A stretch of 64,000 nucleotides of DNA from Streptomyces asiaticus (GTDB lineage: Bacteria > Actinomycetota > Actinomycetes > Streptomycetales > Streptomycetaceae): NCBI RefSeq assembly GCF_018138715.1, contig NZ_JAGSHX010000006.1, forward strand, positions 7,750,001 through 7,814,000, written 5' to 3'. The translations under genes were made by a program, and so were the position numbers. Below are positions 55,864-64,000 of this stretch, one piece after another; the stretch's first letter is position 1, and every line of letters starts with the position of its first letter. Below the pieces are notes generated by a model, which was not told the origin of the DNA, did not search any database, and saw only the letters and a program-made list of their open reading frames with translations.

Positions 55864-56472
55864 TCAGGCCACGTTGAGCCCCAGTGCGGTGATGAGGACA
55901 GCGGCCTGTTCCAGGCTGACCGTGGCTCTTCCCAGCTCGGCGGTGAGCGGGTCGAGCGAGGAGAGGTCGCTGCCGCGCAGGTCGCAGCGGATGAAGTTAG
56001 CGCTGTGCAGTTGCGCTCCCGACAGGTCGGTCTCGGTGACATTGGCGTCCTCCAGCCGTGCACCGGTGAGATCGGCTTCCCGCATCCGCACGGAGCGCAG
56101 GGAAGCGCGGCGCAGATCGGCGCCCGGCAGTCCGACGAATGACCAGTCACCGCCGCTGACCTGGAAAAGGCTGAACGTGCACTGCTGGAACAGGCTGCCC
56201 ACGAGCTTGCAGTCGGTGAACCGGGTGTCGAAGAAGACGCAGTGGCTGAAGGTGCAGTTGGTGAAGGCGGCTGCAGTGTGCTGAGAGACGTTGAAGCGCA
56301 CTCCCCTGAAGGTGCAGTGGTCGAAGACCGCGCCCTCGTTCGTCACCTCCGTCATGTCGACGTCGATGAATGCGTAGCGGGTGTAGCGGCGAGCGGAGAC
56401 GTCCTGGCCGTACCAGTCCTGTGACCGGATGACCTCGACGGGCGGTGGTGGTGCGGGAGTGTTCGTCGGCAT
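55864..56472 (-). CDS. Pentapeptide-repeat protein
   Basis: The 202-aa protein is built of A(D/N)Lxx-type pentapeptides (for example ADLTGARLEDANVTETDLSG and FTNCTFSHCVFFDTRF) forming a right-handed beta-helix, with an N-terminal Pro-rich cap. Such proteins can mimic DNA and protect gyrase, but many have no known role. ATG 56472 lies 7 bp from a TTGAAC palindrome shared with the divergent TetR gene. Confidence 0.85.
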   Translation of the reverse strand: MPTNTPAPPPPVEVIRSQDWYGQDVSARRYTRYAFIDVDMTEVTNEGAVFDHCTFRGVRFNVSQHTAAAFTNCTFSHCVFFDTRFTDCKLVGSLFQQCTFSLFQVSGGDWSFVGLPGADLRRASLRSVRMREADLTGARLEDANVTETDLSGAQLHSANFIRCDLRGSDLSSLDPLTAELGRATVSLEQAAVLITALGLNVA

Positions 56473-56479
56473 GTTTATA

Positions 56480-56495
56480 TTGAACCATCGTTCAA
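56480..56495. promoter_or_regulatory. TetR operator
   Basis: TTGAACCATCGTTCAA has perfect 6-bp arms around CATC. It lies between the pentapeptide-repeat and TetR genes, close to the first start codon. Confidence 0.65.
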
Positions 56496-56550
56496 CGGAA
56501 AAGTCGGCCACCGAGGCGCCGGACCGTACTGATGAGGAAGGAGGGGCGCG

Positions 56551-57141
56551 ATGCCCCGCACTCCGGAAGCGTCTGCTGCCGTTCGGGATGCCACCCGGGC
56601 TCGTATCCGCCGGGCTGCCGTCCTGCTGATGGCCGAGCAGGGCTATCACGCCACCACGCTGCGCCAGGTCGCGGCCCGTGCGGGAGTGGCCGATGGGCTG
56701 CCCTCGCGCTATTTCGGGAGCAAGTCCGGTCTGCTGATCGATGTCGCCGACGGCTGGCGGGAACGCACACGCAGCGCACTCGCCGCCCAGCAGGGCAGCG
56801 ACCCGAAGGTCACATTGCGGCTGCTCGTCCGCTCAGCCCTGTTGGGGCTGGACACCTCCCCCGAGGAAGTCGACGAAGGACGCGCGGTCTCCGCGCTGCT
56901 CGCCGATCCGCAGGCTCGGGACGTCCTGCGCGAGGCCGGAGCGGACATCGCCTCCGCCGATTTGCTGCAGGCCCTGGACGATGCCCTGGTAGAGGCCGGC
57001 TCGCCCGATCCCGACGGTGACCGGCTTGTGCTCATGGCGGGGATCAGGGGCGGGCTCGTTCTCGCCGCTGAGGACGCCGACTTCCCCTTGCGGCGACTGG
57101 AGGACGCCCTGCTCGACCGGATCCTCCCGCAGATCACATAA
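56551..57141 (+). CDS. TetR-family regulator
   Basis: The 196-aa repressor has the DNA-binding segment [20 protein letters not shown] with FGSKSGLL following. GAAGGAGGGG precedes ATG 56551. It probably controls itself and the divergent pentapeptide-repeat gene through the TTGAAC palindrome, and may also have controlled the epoxide hydrolase that follows (now broken), since TetR/epoxide hydrolase pairing also occurs at 6591-8456. Confidence 0.85.
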   Translation: MPRTPEASAAVRDATRARIRRAAVLLMAEQGYHATTLRQVAARAGVADGLPSRYFGSKSGLLIDVADGWRERTRSALAAQQGSDPKVTLRLLVRSALLGLDTSPEEVDEGRAVSALLADPQARDVLREAGADIASADLLQALDDALVEAGSPDPDGDRLVLMAGIRGGLVLAAEDADFPLRRLEDALLDRILPQIT

Positions 57142-57188
57142 CCACCCGGCTACACCGGCCGCCCGGCCGCTCACGCCCGGGCCTTCAC

Positions 57189-58057
57189 ATGTCTTCCGAA
57201 GAGCCTGCAACGCATGCGACGACCACCCGGCCCAGCGATATCCGCCCCTTCCGGGCATCCATACCGCAGGGCGCTCTCGATGATCTCAACGAGCGGCTGG
57301 CCCGCACCCGCTGGCCCGATGACCTCCCCGGCACCGGCTGGGAGTACGGCGTGCCTCTCACCTACTTGCGCGAACTCGCCGAGTACTGGCGCACCGGCTA
57401 CGACTGGCGCACTCACGAGGCCCGGCTGAACGCCTTCCCCCAGTTCCTCACGGAAATCGACGGCACCCAGGTGCACTTCCTGCACGTGACCTCACCCGAG
57501 CCGGACGCCGTGCCGCTGATCATGACCCACGGCTGGCCCGGCTCAGTACTCGAGTTCCTAACGGCTCGGCTACCGGCATTACATGGCGCAAGGGGGCGAC
57601 TTCGGATCCGGGATCTCCCGGGAACTCGGCCTCATCGCACCGGACCGGCTGATCGGCATCCATCTCAACAGCCCGCCGACCTTTCCCGTCGGCGATCCGT
57701 CCACACTCGGAGAGGTCGACCGTGAACGGTTGGGCAGCTGGGCCCGCCACCAGGCGGAAACCTCCGGCTACGGTGCCGTGCAGTCCACCCGGCCGCTCCT
57801 CCGCCCGCCTCTACAAGGAGTCGGCCCGTACCTGGGGTGAGGCGGAAGTGTCCCGTGTCCCCACCGGCTTCGCCGTCTTCCCCCACGACATCACCCTGCC
57901 GGTCAAAGCCTTCGCCGAGGAACTCGACCACATCGTACACTCGACGGAGATGAATCGCGGAGGCCACTTCGCGGCGATGGAAGAACCCGACCTGCTCACC
58001 ATGGACATCCGGACCTTCGCCCGCACCCTGACCACACGGCCGACCGGCGCCTCCTGA
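57189..58057 (+). pseudogene. Epoxide hydrolase with deletions and frameshifts
   Basis: The N-terminal part ([20 protein letters not shown] to [11 protein letters not shown]) is in frame one. It is cut after VLEF and continues in another frame as [13 protein letters not shown], where the nucleophile Asp survives. A third frame gives the end (MNRGGHFAAMEEPDLL). About 100 residues are lost in total compared with the intact enzyme at 7293-8456. Confidence 0.82.
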
Positions 58058-58506
58058 AAGCGGGCGGCGGTCGACACGGCCGAACGCTCCCGGTCGGGCC
58101 CGGGGCTCCGGCGCCCACGGGCTGCCTCGCGAGTCCACATCCACACTCGTCCGCCCTCGGGACCCGCCGTGCGTACTCCCCGAACCAGCGTTATCGATGC
58201 GGTCGCCGCAGGAGTGCTGATCACCTCAACCGCGATCGTCATCACACTCCTGTGGCCCTTCTGACCACCACACCCTTGTCCAGCACATCCGGCCGTACCC
58301 GGGTCCCTGAGTAGGGCCCTCGGACACGGCGAAATCCTTGGACCCCGCCAGACCACCTACGACCTGCAGCGACGCATTCCTGAACGGCACAGGTCGGCGG
58401 AGCCGTAAGGCGTCAGAATCTGCATGACGATGACAAAAATCGGCGTCGTGTAGAGTTTGAGATGAGGGAGCAACCAGGCTCCTTCCGAATCCCAGATGGA
58501 GGAACA
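58058..58506. other. Intergenic stretch
   Basis: About 450 bp. A 31-aa frame (GTG 58169 to 58264; VIDAVAAGVLITSTAIVITL) could encode a single membrane helix but has no clear ribosome site. The last 60 bp hold the promoter of the SDR gene. Confidence 0.3.
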
Positions 58507-59355
58507 ATGCAGGAACAGAAGTGGCTCATCACCGGCGTCAGCACGGGCCTCGGACGTGCCTTCGCCCAAGCGGCCCTGGCCGCCGGGCACACCGTCGTCG
58601 GTACGGTCCGCTCGGAGAAGGACCTGCGGGCCTTCGAAGAGCTCGAACCCGGGCACGCTCACGGCCGCATCCTGGACGTGACGGACGGCGACGCCGTCTC
58701 GAATGTGATCACAGAGGTAGAGCAGAGCGTCGGAGCTTTGGATGTCGTCATCGCCAACGCCGGCTACGGCCTGGAGGGCACCTTCGAGGAGACGCCGCTG
58801 GCCGAGGTGCGGCGGCAATTCGAGGTCAACGTATTCGGGGCAGTGGCCACCCTGCAGGCAGCACTGCCCCACATGCGTCGGCGTCGCCGCGGACACCTGA
58901 TGGCCGTCACCTCCATGGGCGGGCTCATGGCCGTGCCCGGTATGTCCGCCTACTGCGGCAGCAAGTTCGCGCTGGAAGGCATCCTCGAGGCGCTGGGCAA
59001 GGAGGTCGCGCAGTTCGGGATCCACGTGACGGCGATCGAGCCCGGCTCCTTCCGCACCGACTGGGCCGGACGGTCCATGACACGCACCGCGCAGTCCATC
59101 GACGACTACGACGAGCTGTTCACCCCCATCCGCGAAGCGCGGCAGAAGGCAAGCGGGAACCAACTGGGCAACCCGGCCAAGGCCGGGGAAGCCGTCGTGC
59201 ACATCACGACGGTGGACCAGCCGCCGGCCCACCTCGTCCTGGGCTCGGACGCGCTACGACTGGTCACCGCCGCGCGCACGGCCGTGGACGAGGACATCCG
59301 CACATGGGAGACACTCTCCCGTACGACCGACTTCGCCGAGGGTGCTCAGCTCTGA
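58507..59355 (+). CDS. Short-chain dehydrogenase/reductase
   Basis: This is a 282-aa classical SDR with dinucleotide motif TGVSTGLG (9-16), NAG at 84-86 and active site Ser136, Tyr149, Lys153 (YCGSK). The substrate is unknown. GATGGAGGAACA precedes ATG 58507; an earlier ATG at 58462 lacks a site. It overlaps the TetR gene by TGATG, so the regulator is co-transcribed and may sense the enzyme's substrate or product. Confidence 0.88.
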   Translation: MQEQKWLITGVSTGLGRAFAQAALAAGHTVVGTVRSEKDLRAFEELEPGHAHGRILDVTDGDAVSNVITEVEQSVGALDVVIANAGYGLEGTFEETPLAEVRRQFEVNVFGAVATLQAALPHMRRRRRGHLMAVTSMGGLMAVPGMSAYCGSKFALEGILEALGKEVAQFGIHVTAIEPGSFRTDWAGRSMTRTAQSIDDYDELFTPIREARQKASGNQLGNPAKAGEAVVHITTVDQPPAHLVLGSDALRLVTAARTAVDEDIRTWETLSRTTDFAEGAQL

Positions 59356-59996
59356 TGCCCGGCCACCACCCCGGGCGAAGCCGACGCGCCGCCGAACGCA
59401 AGGGCGATGTCCGGGAGCGGGCCATTCTGGACACCTGCGAAGCTCTGCTGACGCGGAAGGGCTACGACGCCATGACCGTCGGCGACATCGCCCAGGGCGC
59501 CGGCATCACACGCGGCGCCCTGTACTTCTACTTCGGCTCCAAGCAAGAAGTGGTCACGGCGCTCGTGGCCCGGACGGTTGAGCACCTGTGGGAGCGGTCC
59601 TGGGTCACCGCGCAGGCCGATGAGCCGCGCCAGGCCATCGCGGCGGCCATGCGGCGCACGGTCGAACTGTGGAACGAGCACGGCCCGGTCATGCGCACGG
59701 CGATCGACCTGTCCCTGACCGTGCCGGAGATCGGCGAGCTGTGGAGCCGTACAGCCGACTTGTTCATCACAGCCATCACCGCTGTCCTGGAACGAGCCGG
59801 CATTCAGGTCGGCATCGAACCGGAACAAGCGTCGGCGATGGCACGCGCCCTGTGCTGGATGATCGAGCGGACCTTCTACCATGCCTCGCAGGAGTCCCAC
59901 GAGAATTTACAAAAGGCATCCTCGACCTGCGAACACATCTGGCTGGTCAGCGCCGGCCTGACCGCGTCCGACGGGGGCTCCGCCACCTCCGCGTGA
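59355..59996 (+). CDS. TetR-family regulator
   Basis: The 213-aa regulator has TVGDIAQGAGITRGALYFYF as the helix-turn-helix and FGSKQEVV after it; residues 1-20 are a basic N-terminal arm. The C-terminal domain resembles regulators of the EthR type (LWSRTADLFITAITAVLERA). ATG 59355 overlaps the SDR stop. It likely regulates the SDR gene. Confidence 0.85.
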   Translation: MPGHHPGRSRRAAERKGDVRERAILDTCEALLTRKGYDAMTVGDIAQGAGITRGALYFYFGSKQEVVTALVARTVEHLWERSWVTAQADEPRQAIAAAMRRTVELWNEHGPVMRTAIDLSLTVPEIGELWSRTADLFITAITAVLERAGIQVGIEPEQASAMARALCWMIERTFYHASQESHENLQKASSTCEHIWLVSAGLTASDGGSATSA

Positions 59997-60160
59997 AGAC
60001 CGCCCGTCCCGCCGACGTGCCCAGACCCTTCAAGTCCGGCCCCGGACGCCCACCTGGCTCGAAGAACCGCAGGCCAGCCCCCCGTCACGAGCCTGGGAAG
60101 ACCGTGAAACGAAACGAAACCCTCACCGAACACGTCCGCCTGAAACAGCAGCAAGGTTAA
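59993..60160 (+). pseudogene. Transposase C-terminal remnant
   Basis: A frame of 55 codons beginning GTG in the TetR stop reads FKSGPGRPPGSKNRRPAPRH then EPGKTVKRNETLTEH. The GRPPGSKNRRPAPR AT-hook-like stretch is characteristic of the tail of a large family of Streptomyces transposases. Nothing of the catalytic part is present. Confidence 0.5.
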
Positions 60161-60291
60161 TGATCAAGCTTAGAGGACACCGACTGCCTGGGCGCGGTGA
60201 ACGACCGCCGCCGAGACCACGGCGCGAGGCAGCCTCGCTGACCAGCACGTTTCTTTCAACAACCACATGGGGGGCCGGGGTCCTGCTTGCC

Positions 60292-60966
60292 TTATTCCTC
60301 GTGCCGCCCGTAATCGTTGAGCAGTAGTTGCGTGGTGATGTTGATGTGCTGGCTGAGTGCCTCGACGACGCCTGGTACATCCCGGGCGATGGCGTAATCG
60401 CAGATCATCTGGTGTTCTGCGGCGACATCGCGGTGGCTGTGCTCGGCCGGTGTGCGGGCCCAGCAGCGGTAGATCTCAGCGGCATCGCGCAGCTGTGTGG
60501 CGATGTCCCGCAGCTGCCGGTTGGGACATCCCTCCAGCAGGACGCGGTGGAAGCGGGCGTGGGCGTTCAGCCAGCGTTCGCTGAGGGCTCCGTCGTCGCT
60601 GAAGTACGGAGTGCGGGCGAGATGGTGGTGTGCCGCGAGCAGATCGGACTCCCACTCGATGGTGCCGGCGGCGACGGACTCCCGGACCACGTGGGTTTCG
60701 ATGAATACGCGGGCCTCGGTCAGCTCCTGCAGGCGCTCGGGGGAGACGGTGACGACCCGGAACCCTCGCTGCGGCGCGAAGGTCGCCAGTCCTTGGCCGA
60801 CCAGCCGGGGCAGCGCCTCCCGTATTACCCCGCTGCTGGCGCCGTAGCTGTCCTTCAGGGCTTCCACGCGCAGACGTGAACCGGGCTCGTGCCGTCCGTT
60901 GAGGATGTCCGCGCGCAGCCGCTTGTAGATCTCCTCGGCGCGTGTCATGGAGCGGGTCGTGGTCAT
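60292..60966 (-). CDS. GntR/FCD-family regulator
   Basis: The 224-aa regulator has the N-terminal winged helix (RAEEIYKRLRADILNGRHEP, GVIREALPRLVGQGL) and the all-helical FCD domain with the metal-ligand pattern near HARFHRVLLEG and HQMICDYAIARD. FCD regulators respond to carboxylic acids. ATG 60966 is used. It is divergent from the ring-cleavage genes; an A/T-rich stretch (60985-61015) in between is unusual for this window and is likely the operator and promoter. Confidence 0.85.
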   Translation of the reverse strand: MTTTRSMTRAEEIYKRLRADILNGRHEPGSRLRVEALKDSYGASSGVIREALPRLVGQGLATFAPQRGFRVVTVSPERLQELTEARVFIETHVVRESVAAGTIEWESDLLAAHHHLARTPYFSDDGALSERWLNAHARFHRVLLEGCPNRQLRDIATQLRDAAEIYRCWARTPAEHSHRDVAAEHQMICDYAIARDVPGVVEALSQHINITTQLLLNDYGRHEE

Positions 60967-61084
60967 GTCGAAGATACTAGCACCTCTAGGTATTTTAAAA
61001 AAACCTCGAGATTTCGTTGACATGTCGACGGTGAGGGCGTTGACTCCAGGCATTCAGTAGCAAGAGCACCGGAGGCAGCGCACT

Positions 61085-61921
61085 ATGAGGACGACGACCC
61101 GATCCGGACGGATGTGTCTGGTGACCGGAGAGGCGGTGATCGATGTCGAGCAAGCCAGTGCTGGTCGGTTTTCGGCTGATCCGCTGGCAGTGTTCGAGGA
61201 GTGGGACGCGTTCCGGTCGTGGGCTGCAAAGCTGGAGCCTGCGGGCGCCCACGGATCGACTGGGCCGGACGGCAGCGTTTCGCCGACGCCGCGGCAGGTG
61301 TTCGCGATCGGGTTGAACTACCGCGACCACGCCGAAGAGGCCAGCCTGGCGGCGCCTGAGTCCCCGTCGGTCTTCACCAAGTTCGCCACGGCCCTCACCG
61401 GCCCGGACACGCAGCTGAGGCTGCCCAGCGGCCGCGTCGACTGGGAAGCCGAGCTTGTGGTGGTGATGGGGCGCCGGGCGGAGCACGTGGCCGCCGGGGA
61501 CGCCTGGTCCTACGTGGCCGGGCTGACCGCGGGGCAGGACTACTCCGAGCGCGAGGTGCAGTCCGTCGGCCCCGTGCCGCAGTTCTCCCTCGGCAAGTCC
61601 TTCCCCGGATTCGCGCCGACCGGGCCGGTACTGGTTACGCCCGACGAGTTCGCGGATCCGGACGACCTGGCGATCGAATGCCTCGTCAACGGGGAGAGCG
61701 TCCAGAAGTCCCGCACCTCGTCGATGATCTTCCCGGTCGCGGAACTGATCGCACGGCTGTCCGCGGTCTGCCCGTTGCTGCCGGGCGACCTGATCTTCAC
61801 CGGCACTCCCGCAGGAGTCGGACACGCCCGCACCCCTCAGCGCTACCTGCGGCCAGGAGACGAGGTCATCACCCGCATCGAGGGCATAGGACAGCTCCGG
61901 CAGACCTGCGTCGCCGCCTGA
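61085..61921 (+). CDS. Fumarylacetoacetate hydrolase-family protein
   Basis: The 278-aa enzyme of the FAH fold has GLNYRDHAEE (76-85), DWEAELVVVMG (119-129) and GQDYSER with Asp152 as metal-binding parts, then TGTPAGVG. It probably hydrolyses or isomerises an oxo-acid from ring cleavage, such as an acylpyruvate or 2-oxohept-3-enedioate. CCGGAGGCAG precedes ATG 61085. First gene of a catabolic operon with a dioxygenase and a transporter. Confidence 0.85.
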   Translation: MRTTTRSGRMCLVTGEAVIDVEQASAGRFSADPLAVFEEWDAFRSWAAKLEPAGAHGSTGPDGSVSPTPRQVFAIGLNYRDHAEEASLAAPESPSVFTKFATALTGPDTQLRLPSGRVDWEAELVVVMGRRAEHVAAGDAWSYVAGLTAGQDYSEREVQSVGPVPQFSLGKSFPGFAPTGPVLVTPDEFADPDDLAIECLVNGESVQKSRTSSMIFPVAELIARLSAVCPLLPGDLIFTGTPAGVGHARTPQRYLRPGDEVITRIEGIGQLRQTCVAA

Positions 61922-61936
61922 GAGAAGGGCACCACC

Positions 61937-62863
61937 ATGGCCTTGCACAGACTGCAGTCACTCACCGTCGGCGTGCCGAACGTGGCCGAGGCTGCCGACT
62001 ACTACATCGACTTCGGACTCGAACAGGTGGCACCCGGACGGTTCGTCACCGTCGAAGGCGGTGAACAGTTCTTCCTCGAACATTCCCCCGTCCGGCGCCT
62101 GCTGGCGATGACGGTCGCCGCCGACGACGGCGACGACCTGGACCGGATCGCCGCGAACCTGGAACGGCTCGAGCTGTCCTGCGAACGCGACGCCAACGCC
62201 CTGCGTACCACGGAACCCATCGCCGGTATCTCGGTGGAAGTGCGCATCGCACCCCGGCTGACCCGGATCACCGTCCCGGCCACCCCGTACAACGGTCCCG
62301 GACGCCTGGACCGTGCCGGCACCCGAGCCCAAGTAGTCTCCCGCACCGACCCGGTCCGGCCCCTGGCCCTGGGCCACGTCGTCATCGGTTCGGTGGAACA
62401 GGAGTCGACACAGCGGTTCTTCACCGAAGGACTCGGATTCAAGGTCAGCGATGTTGTGCCCGGCTCGGCCGCGTTCCTGCGCTGCTCCACCGACCACCAC
62501 AACGTCCTGGTGCAGCAGGCGCCGCTCAACTTCCTGCACCACACCTCCTGGCAGGTGACGGATGTCGACGAGGTGGGCCGGGGCGCCACGCGCATGCTCA
62601 CCGAGCACCCGGAACGCCATGTGTGGGGGCTCGGCCGCCATCACATCGGCTCAAACTTCTTCTGGTACCTCAAGGATCCGGCCGGCAACTTCAGCGAGTA
62701 CTACGCCGACATGGACTGCATCGTCGACGACCAGCTGTGGACGCCACGGTCCTTCGAAGGAATGCAGGCGCTCTACACCTGGGGGCCTCCGCCGCCGCCG
62801 TCGTTCCTCGCTCCCGAAGACCTGGCCGCGCTGATGGCCGGCGCCCATGAGGCCAATAACTGA
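61937..62863 (+). CDS. Extradiol ring-cleavage dioxygenase (VOC family)
   Basis: The 308-aa two-domain vicinal-oxygen-chelate protein is BphC-like. The C-terminal domain keeps the Fe(II) ligands His147 (LGHVVIG), His201 or His202 (FLHHTSWQV) and Glu254 (FSEYYADMD). It should cleave a catechol-type ring next to the hydroxyls. AGAAGG lies 8 bp upstream. The natural substrate is unknown; the hydrolase before it and the transporter after it fit a meta-cleavage route. Confidence 0.85.
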   Translation: MALHRLQSLTVGVPNVAEAADYYIDFGLEQVAPGRFVTVEGGEQFFLEHSPVRRLLAMTVAADDGDDLDRIAANLERLELSCERDANALRTTEPIAGISVEVRIAPRLTRITVPATPYNGPGRLDRAGTRAQVVSRTDPVRPLALGHVVIGSVEQESTQRFFTEGLGFKVSDVVPGSAAFLRCSTDHHNVLVQQAPLNFLHHTSWQVTDVDEVGRGATRMLTEHPERHVWGLGRHHIGSNFFWYLKDPAGNFSEYYADMDCIVDDQLWTPRSFEGMQALYTWGPPPPPSFLAPEDLAALMAGAHEANN

Positions 62864-63051
62864 GAGCGCCCGACACCGTAACCCGCGGCGAGGCGCGTTG
62901 CCCCGCCCGCATCACACGGATGAGGCCCCGAGCCGCATTCCTGCGCCGACCCGCCGTCGACGAGCCGCACGTAAGACACCTCCGCCCCTTTCCCGCAGCG
63001 CCGCGGTCAGCAGTCGCGACGGGTGAGGCTGCTGAAATCGGAGCCAGAACA

Positions 63052-64000
63052 TTGAGCACACCAGCCTTCGTCCGTCGGCGCGGCCAACCGTCCCCGGGCC
63101 CTTCATCGCCGTCAGGCACCGCACTCGCCGTGGGCCTGGCTGTGATGACACTGGAGGGCTTCGACCTCGTCGCCTACGGTGCGACCACTCCGCTGCTGCT
63201 GGGCTACCGTCCCTGGCACCTCTCCGTCGCCTTCGTCGGCCTGCTCGGCAGCCTCACTCCGATCGGCATGCTCGTCGGCTCCCTGCTGGTCGGCCAGTTC
63301 ACCGACCGGTTTGGCCGGCGCCGCACGACCCTGATCAGTATCGCGGTGGTCAGTGCCGGGATGTTCGCCTGCGCCGTGGCACCCCTTCCCTCACTGTTCG
63401 GCGCCGGCCGATTCGTCGTCGGGCTCGGTGTCGGTGCGATCTACCCGGCGATGGGCCCACTGATCTTCGAACTGGCCCCGGACAGGCGAAAGAACCTTTA
63501 CTCGGGCATCGTCCAGTGTGGGACCGCCATCGGCGGTTCGTTCGCGGCGCTCGTCGCCAACACACTGCTGAGTGGGCACAGTTTCCACCAGGAGTACCTG
63601 GTCGGCGGCATCGCCGGTCTGCTGCTGCTGCCCATGGCCTTCGTCTGGCTGCCCGAGTCCACGGAGTACCACCAGGCGGTCAGCGCGTCGGCCCCCGACC
63701 TCGGCAACCGTGGTGTCCGGCTGGTGCTCAGACCGCCCTACCGCGGCACCACCCTGATGTTCTGCGCCATGGCGGCCCTGTCGTTCTTGCTCATCTTCGC
63801 CATGAACACCTGGCTGCCGCGGCTGATGCAGACGGCGGACTATCCGCTGCAGGACTCACAGACCTTCCTCGTGCTGCTGAACCTCGGTGCCACCGTCGGC
63901 GGGCTCGCGATGGCGCTGCTGGCTGACCGTGCCGGATCGAGGGGCCCGATCACGGCCAGTTTCGCCCTCGGAGCCGCCGCGATCGTCGCCATGAGCGCCC
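63052..64000 (+). CDS. AAHS-type MFS transporter (3' end beyond window)
   Basis: This major facilitator has the aromatic acid:H+ symporter hallmark GFDLVAYGATTPLLL in helix 1 and the loop motif GQFTDRFGRRRT. Nine helices are visible before the window ends. TTG 63052 is chosen because GGAG lies 8 bp upstream and the N-terminal basic stretch FVRRRGQ follows. It would import the aromatic acid broken down by the adjacent enzymes. Confidence 0.82.
   Translation, partial: MSTPAFVRRRGQPSPGPSSPSGTALAVGLAVMTLEGFDLVAYGATTPLLLGYRPWHLSVAFVGLLGSLTPIGMLVGSLLVGQFTDRFGRRRTTLISIAVVSAGMFACAVAPLPSLFGAGRFVVGLGVGAIYPAMGPLIFELAPDRRKNLYSGIVQCGTAIGGSFAALVANTLLSGHSFHQEYLVGGIAGLLLLPMAFVWLPESTEYHQAVSASAPDLGNRGVRLVLRPPYRGTTLMFCAMAALSFLLIFAMNTWLPRLMQTADYPLQDSQTFLVLLNLGATVGGLAMALLADRAGSRGPITASFALGAAAIVAMSA

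Overview
The window is high-GC actinomycete DNA, most likely Streptomyces. Signs are the many GTG/TTG and leaderless starts, 4-bp ATGA/GTGA overlaps inside operons, and typical Streptomyces families (Zur-type boxes, class F sortase, paired OmpR-type regulators and histidine kinases, FtsX-type exporters, IS remnants). No rRNA, tRNA or CRISPR array was seen. The window is rich in regulators, including six OmpR-type response regulators, and rich in broken genes, so it reads as a fast-evolving accessory region rather than core chromosome.

Layout. 1-5.95 kb: zinc block, with a CooC/MinD-like ATPase, a znuA-znuC-znuB-znuB uptake operon, a histidine-rich protein, a frameshifted methyltransferase and four Zur-like boxes. 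5.9-14.3 kb: integrase and transposase debris around a TetR/epoxide hydrolase pair, an endonuclease VII-like gene and an HxlR/quinone-reductase-like pair flanked by copies of one IS end. 14.8-21.4 kb: two COG4705 membrane proteins, a damaged two-component system, two PAP2 phosphatases, DedA, and a BlaI/M56 pair. 21.5-27.8 kb: mannosyltransferase, secreted phosphoesterase, sortase with a surface protein, fragments, and an AbrB-family membrane protein. 28-34.8 kb: two two-component systems, a Tn554-like remnant and a third COG4705 gene.

35.2-55.4 kb is the centre of interest. A four-gene operon (45629 to 38380, minus strand) encodes a small protein, a diaminobutyrate-type aminotransferase, an aspartokinase and a membrane-bound single-module peptide synthetase of the Pls (epsilon-poly-lysine synthetase) type. 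The precursor genes point to L-2,4-diaminobutyrate, so a poly(gamma-diaminobutyric acid)-like polycation is the best guess for the product. The operon lies between a decayed and an intact copy of one regulatory module (kinase, regulator, secreted peptide, second kinase). Beyond the intact copy lies a lipoprotein/ABC/FtsX exporter operon. The biosynthetic operon and the exporter operon share an almost identical promoter of about 72 bp with two TAACC-like boxes 22 bp apart. This suggests one regulator, plausibly the one at 54671-55417, couples synthesis to export or self-protection.

A second network is visible as TCAG half-sites at 11-bp period, placed about 11 bp before the -10 element, in front of COG4705 genes, regulators and secreted-peptide genes across 30 kb.

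55.4-64 kb: a pentapeptide-repeat protein with a divergent TetR, a broken epoxide hydrolase, an SDR/TetR pair, and an aromatic ring-cleavage block (GntR, fumarylacetoacetase-family hydrolase, extradiol dioxygenase, AAHS-type transporter) that runs off the end.
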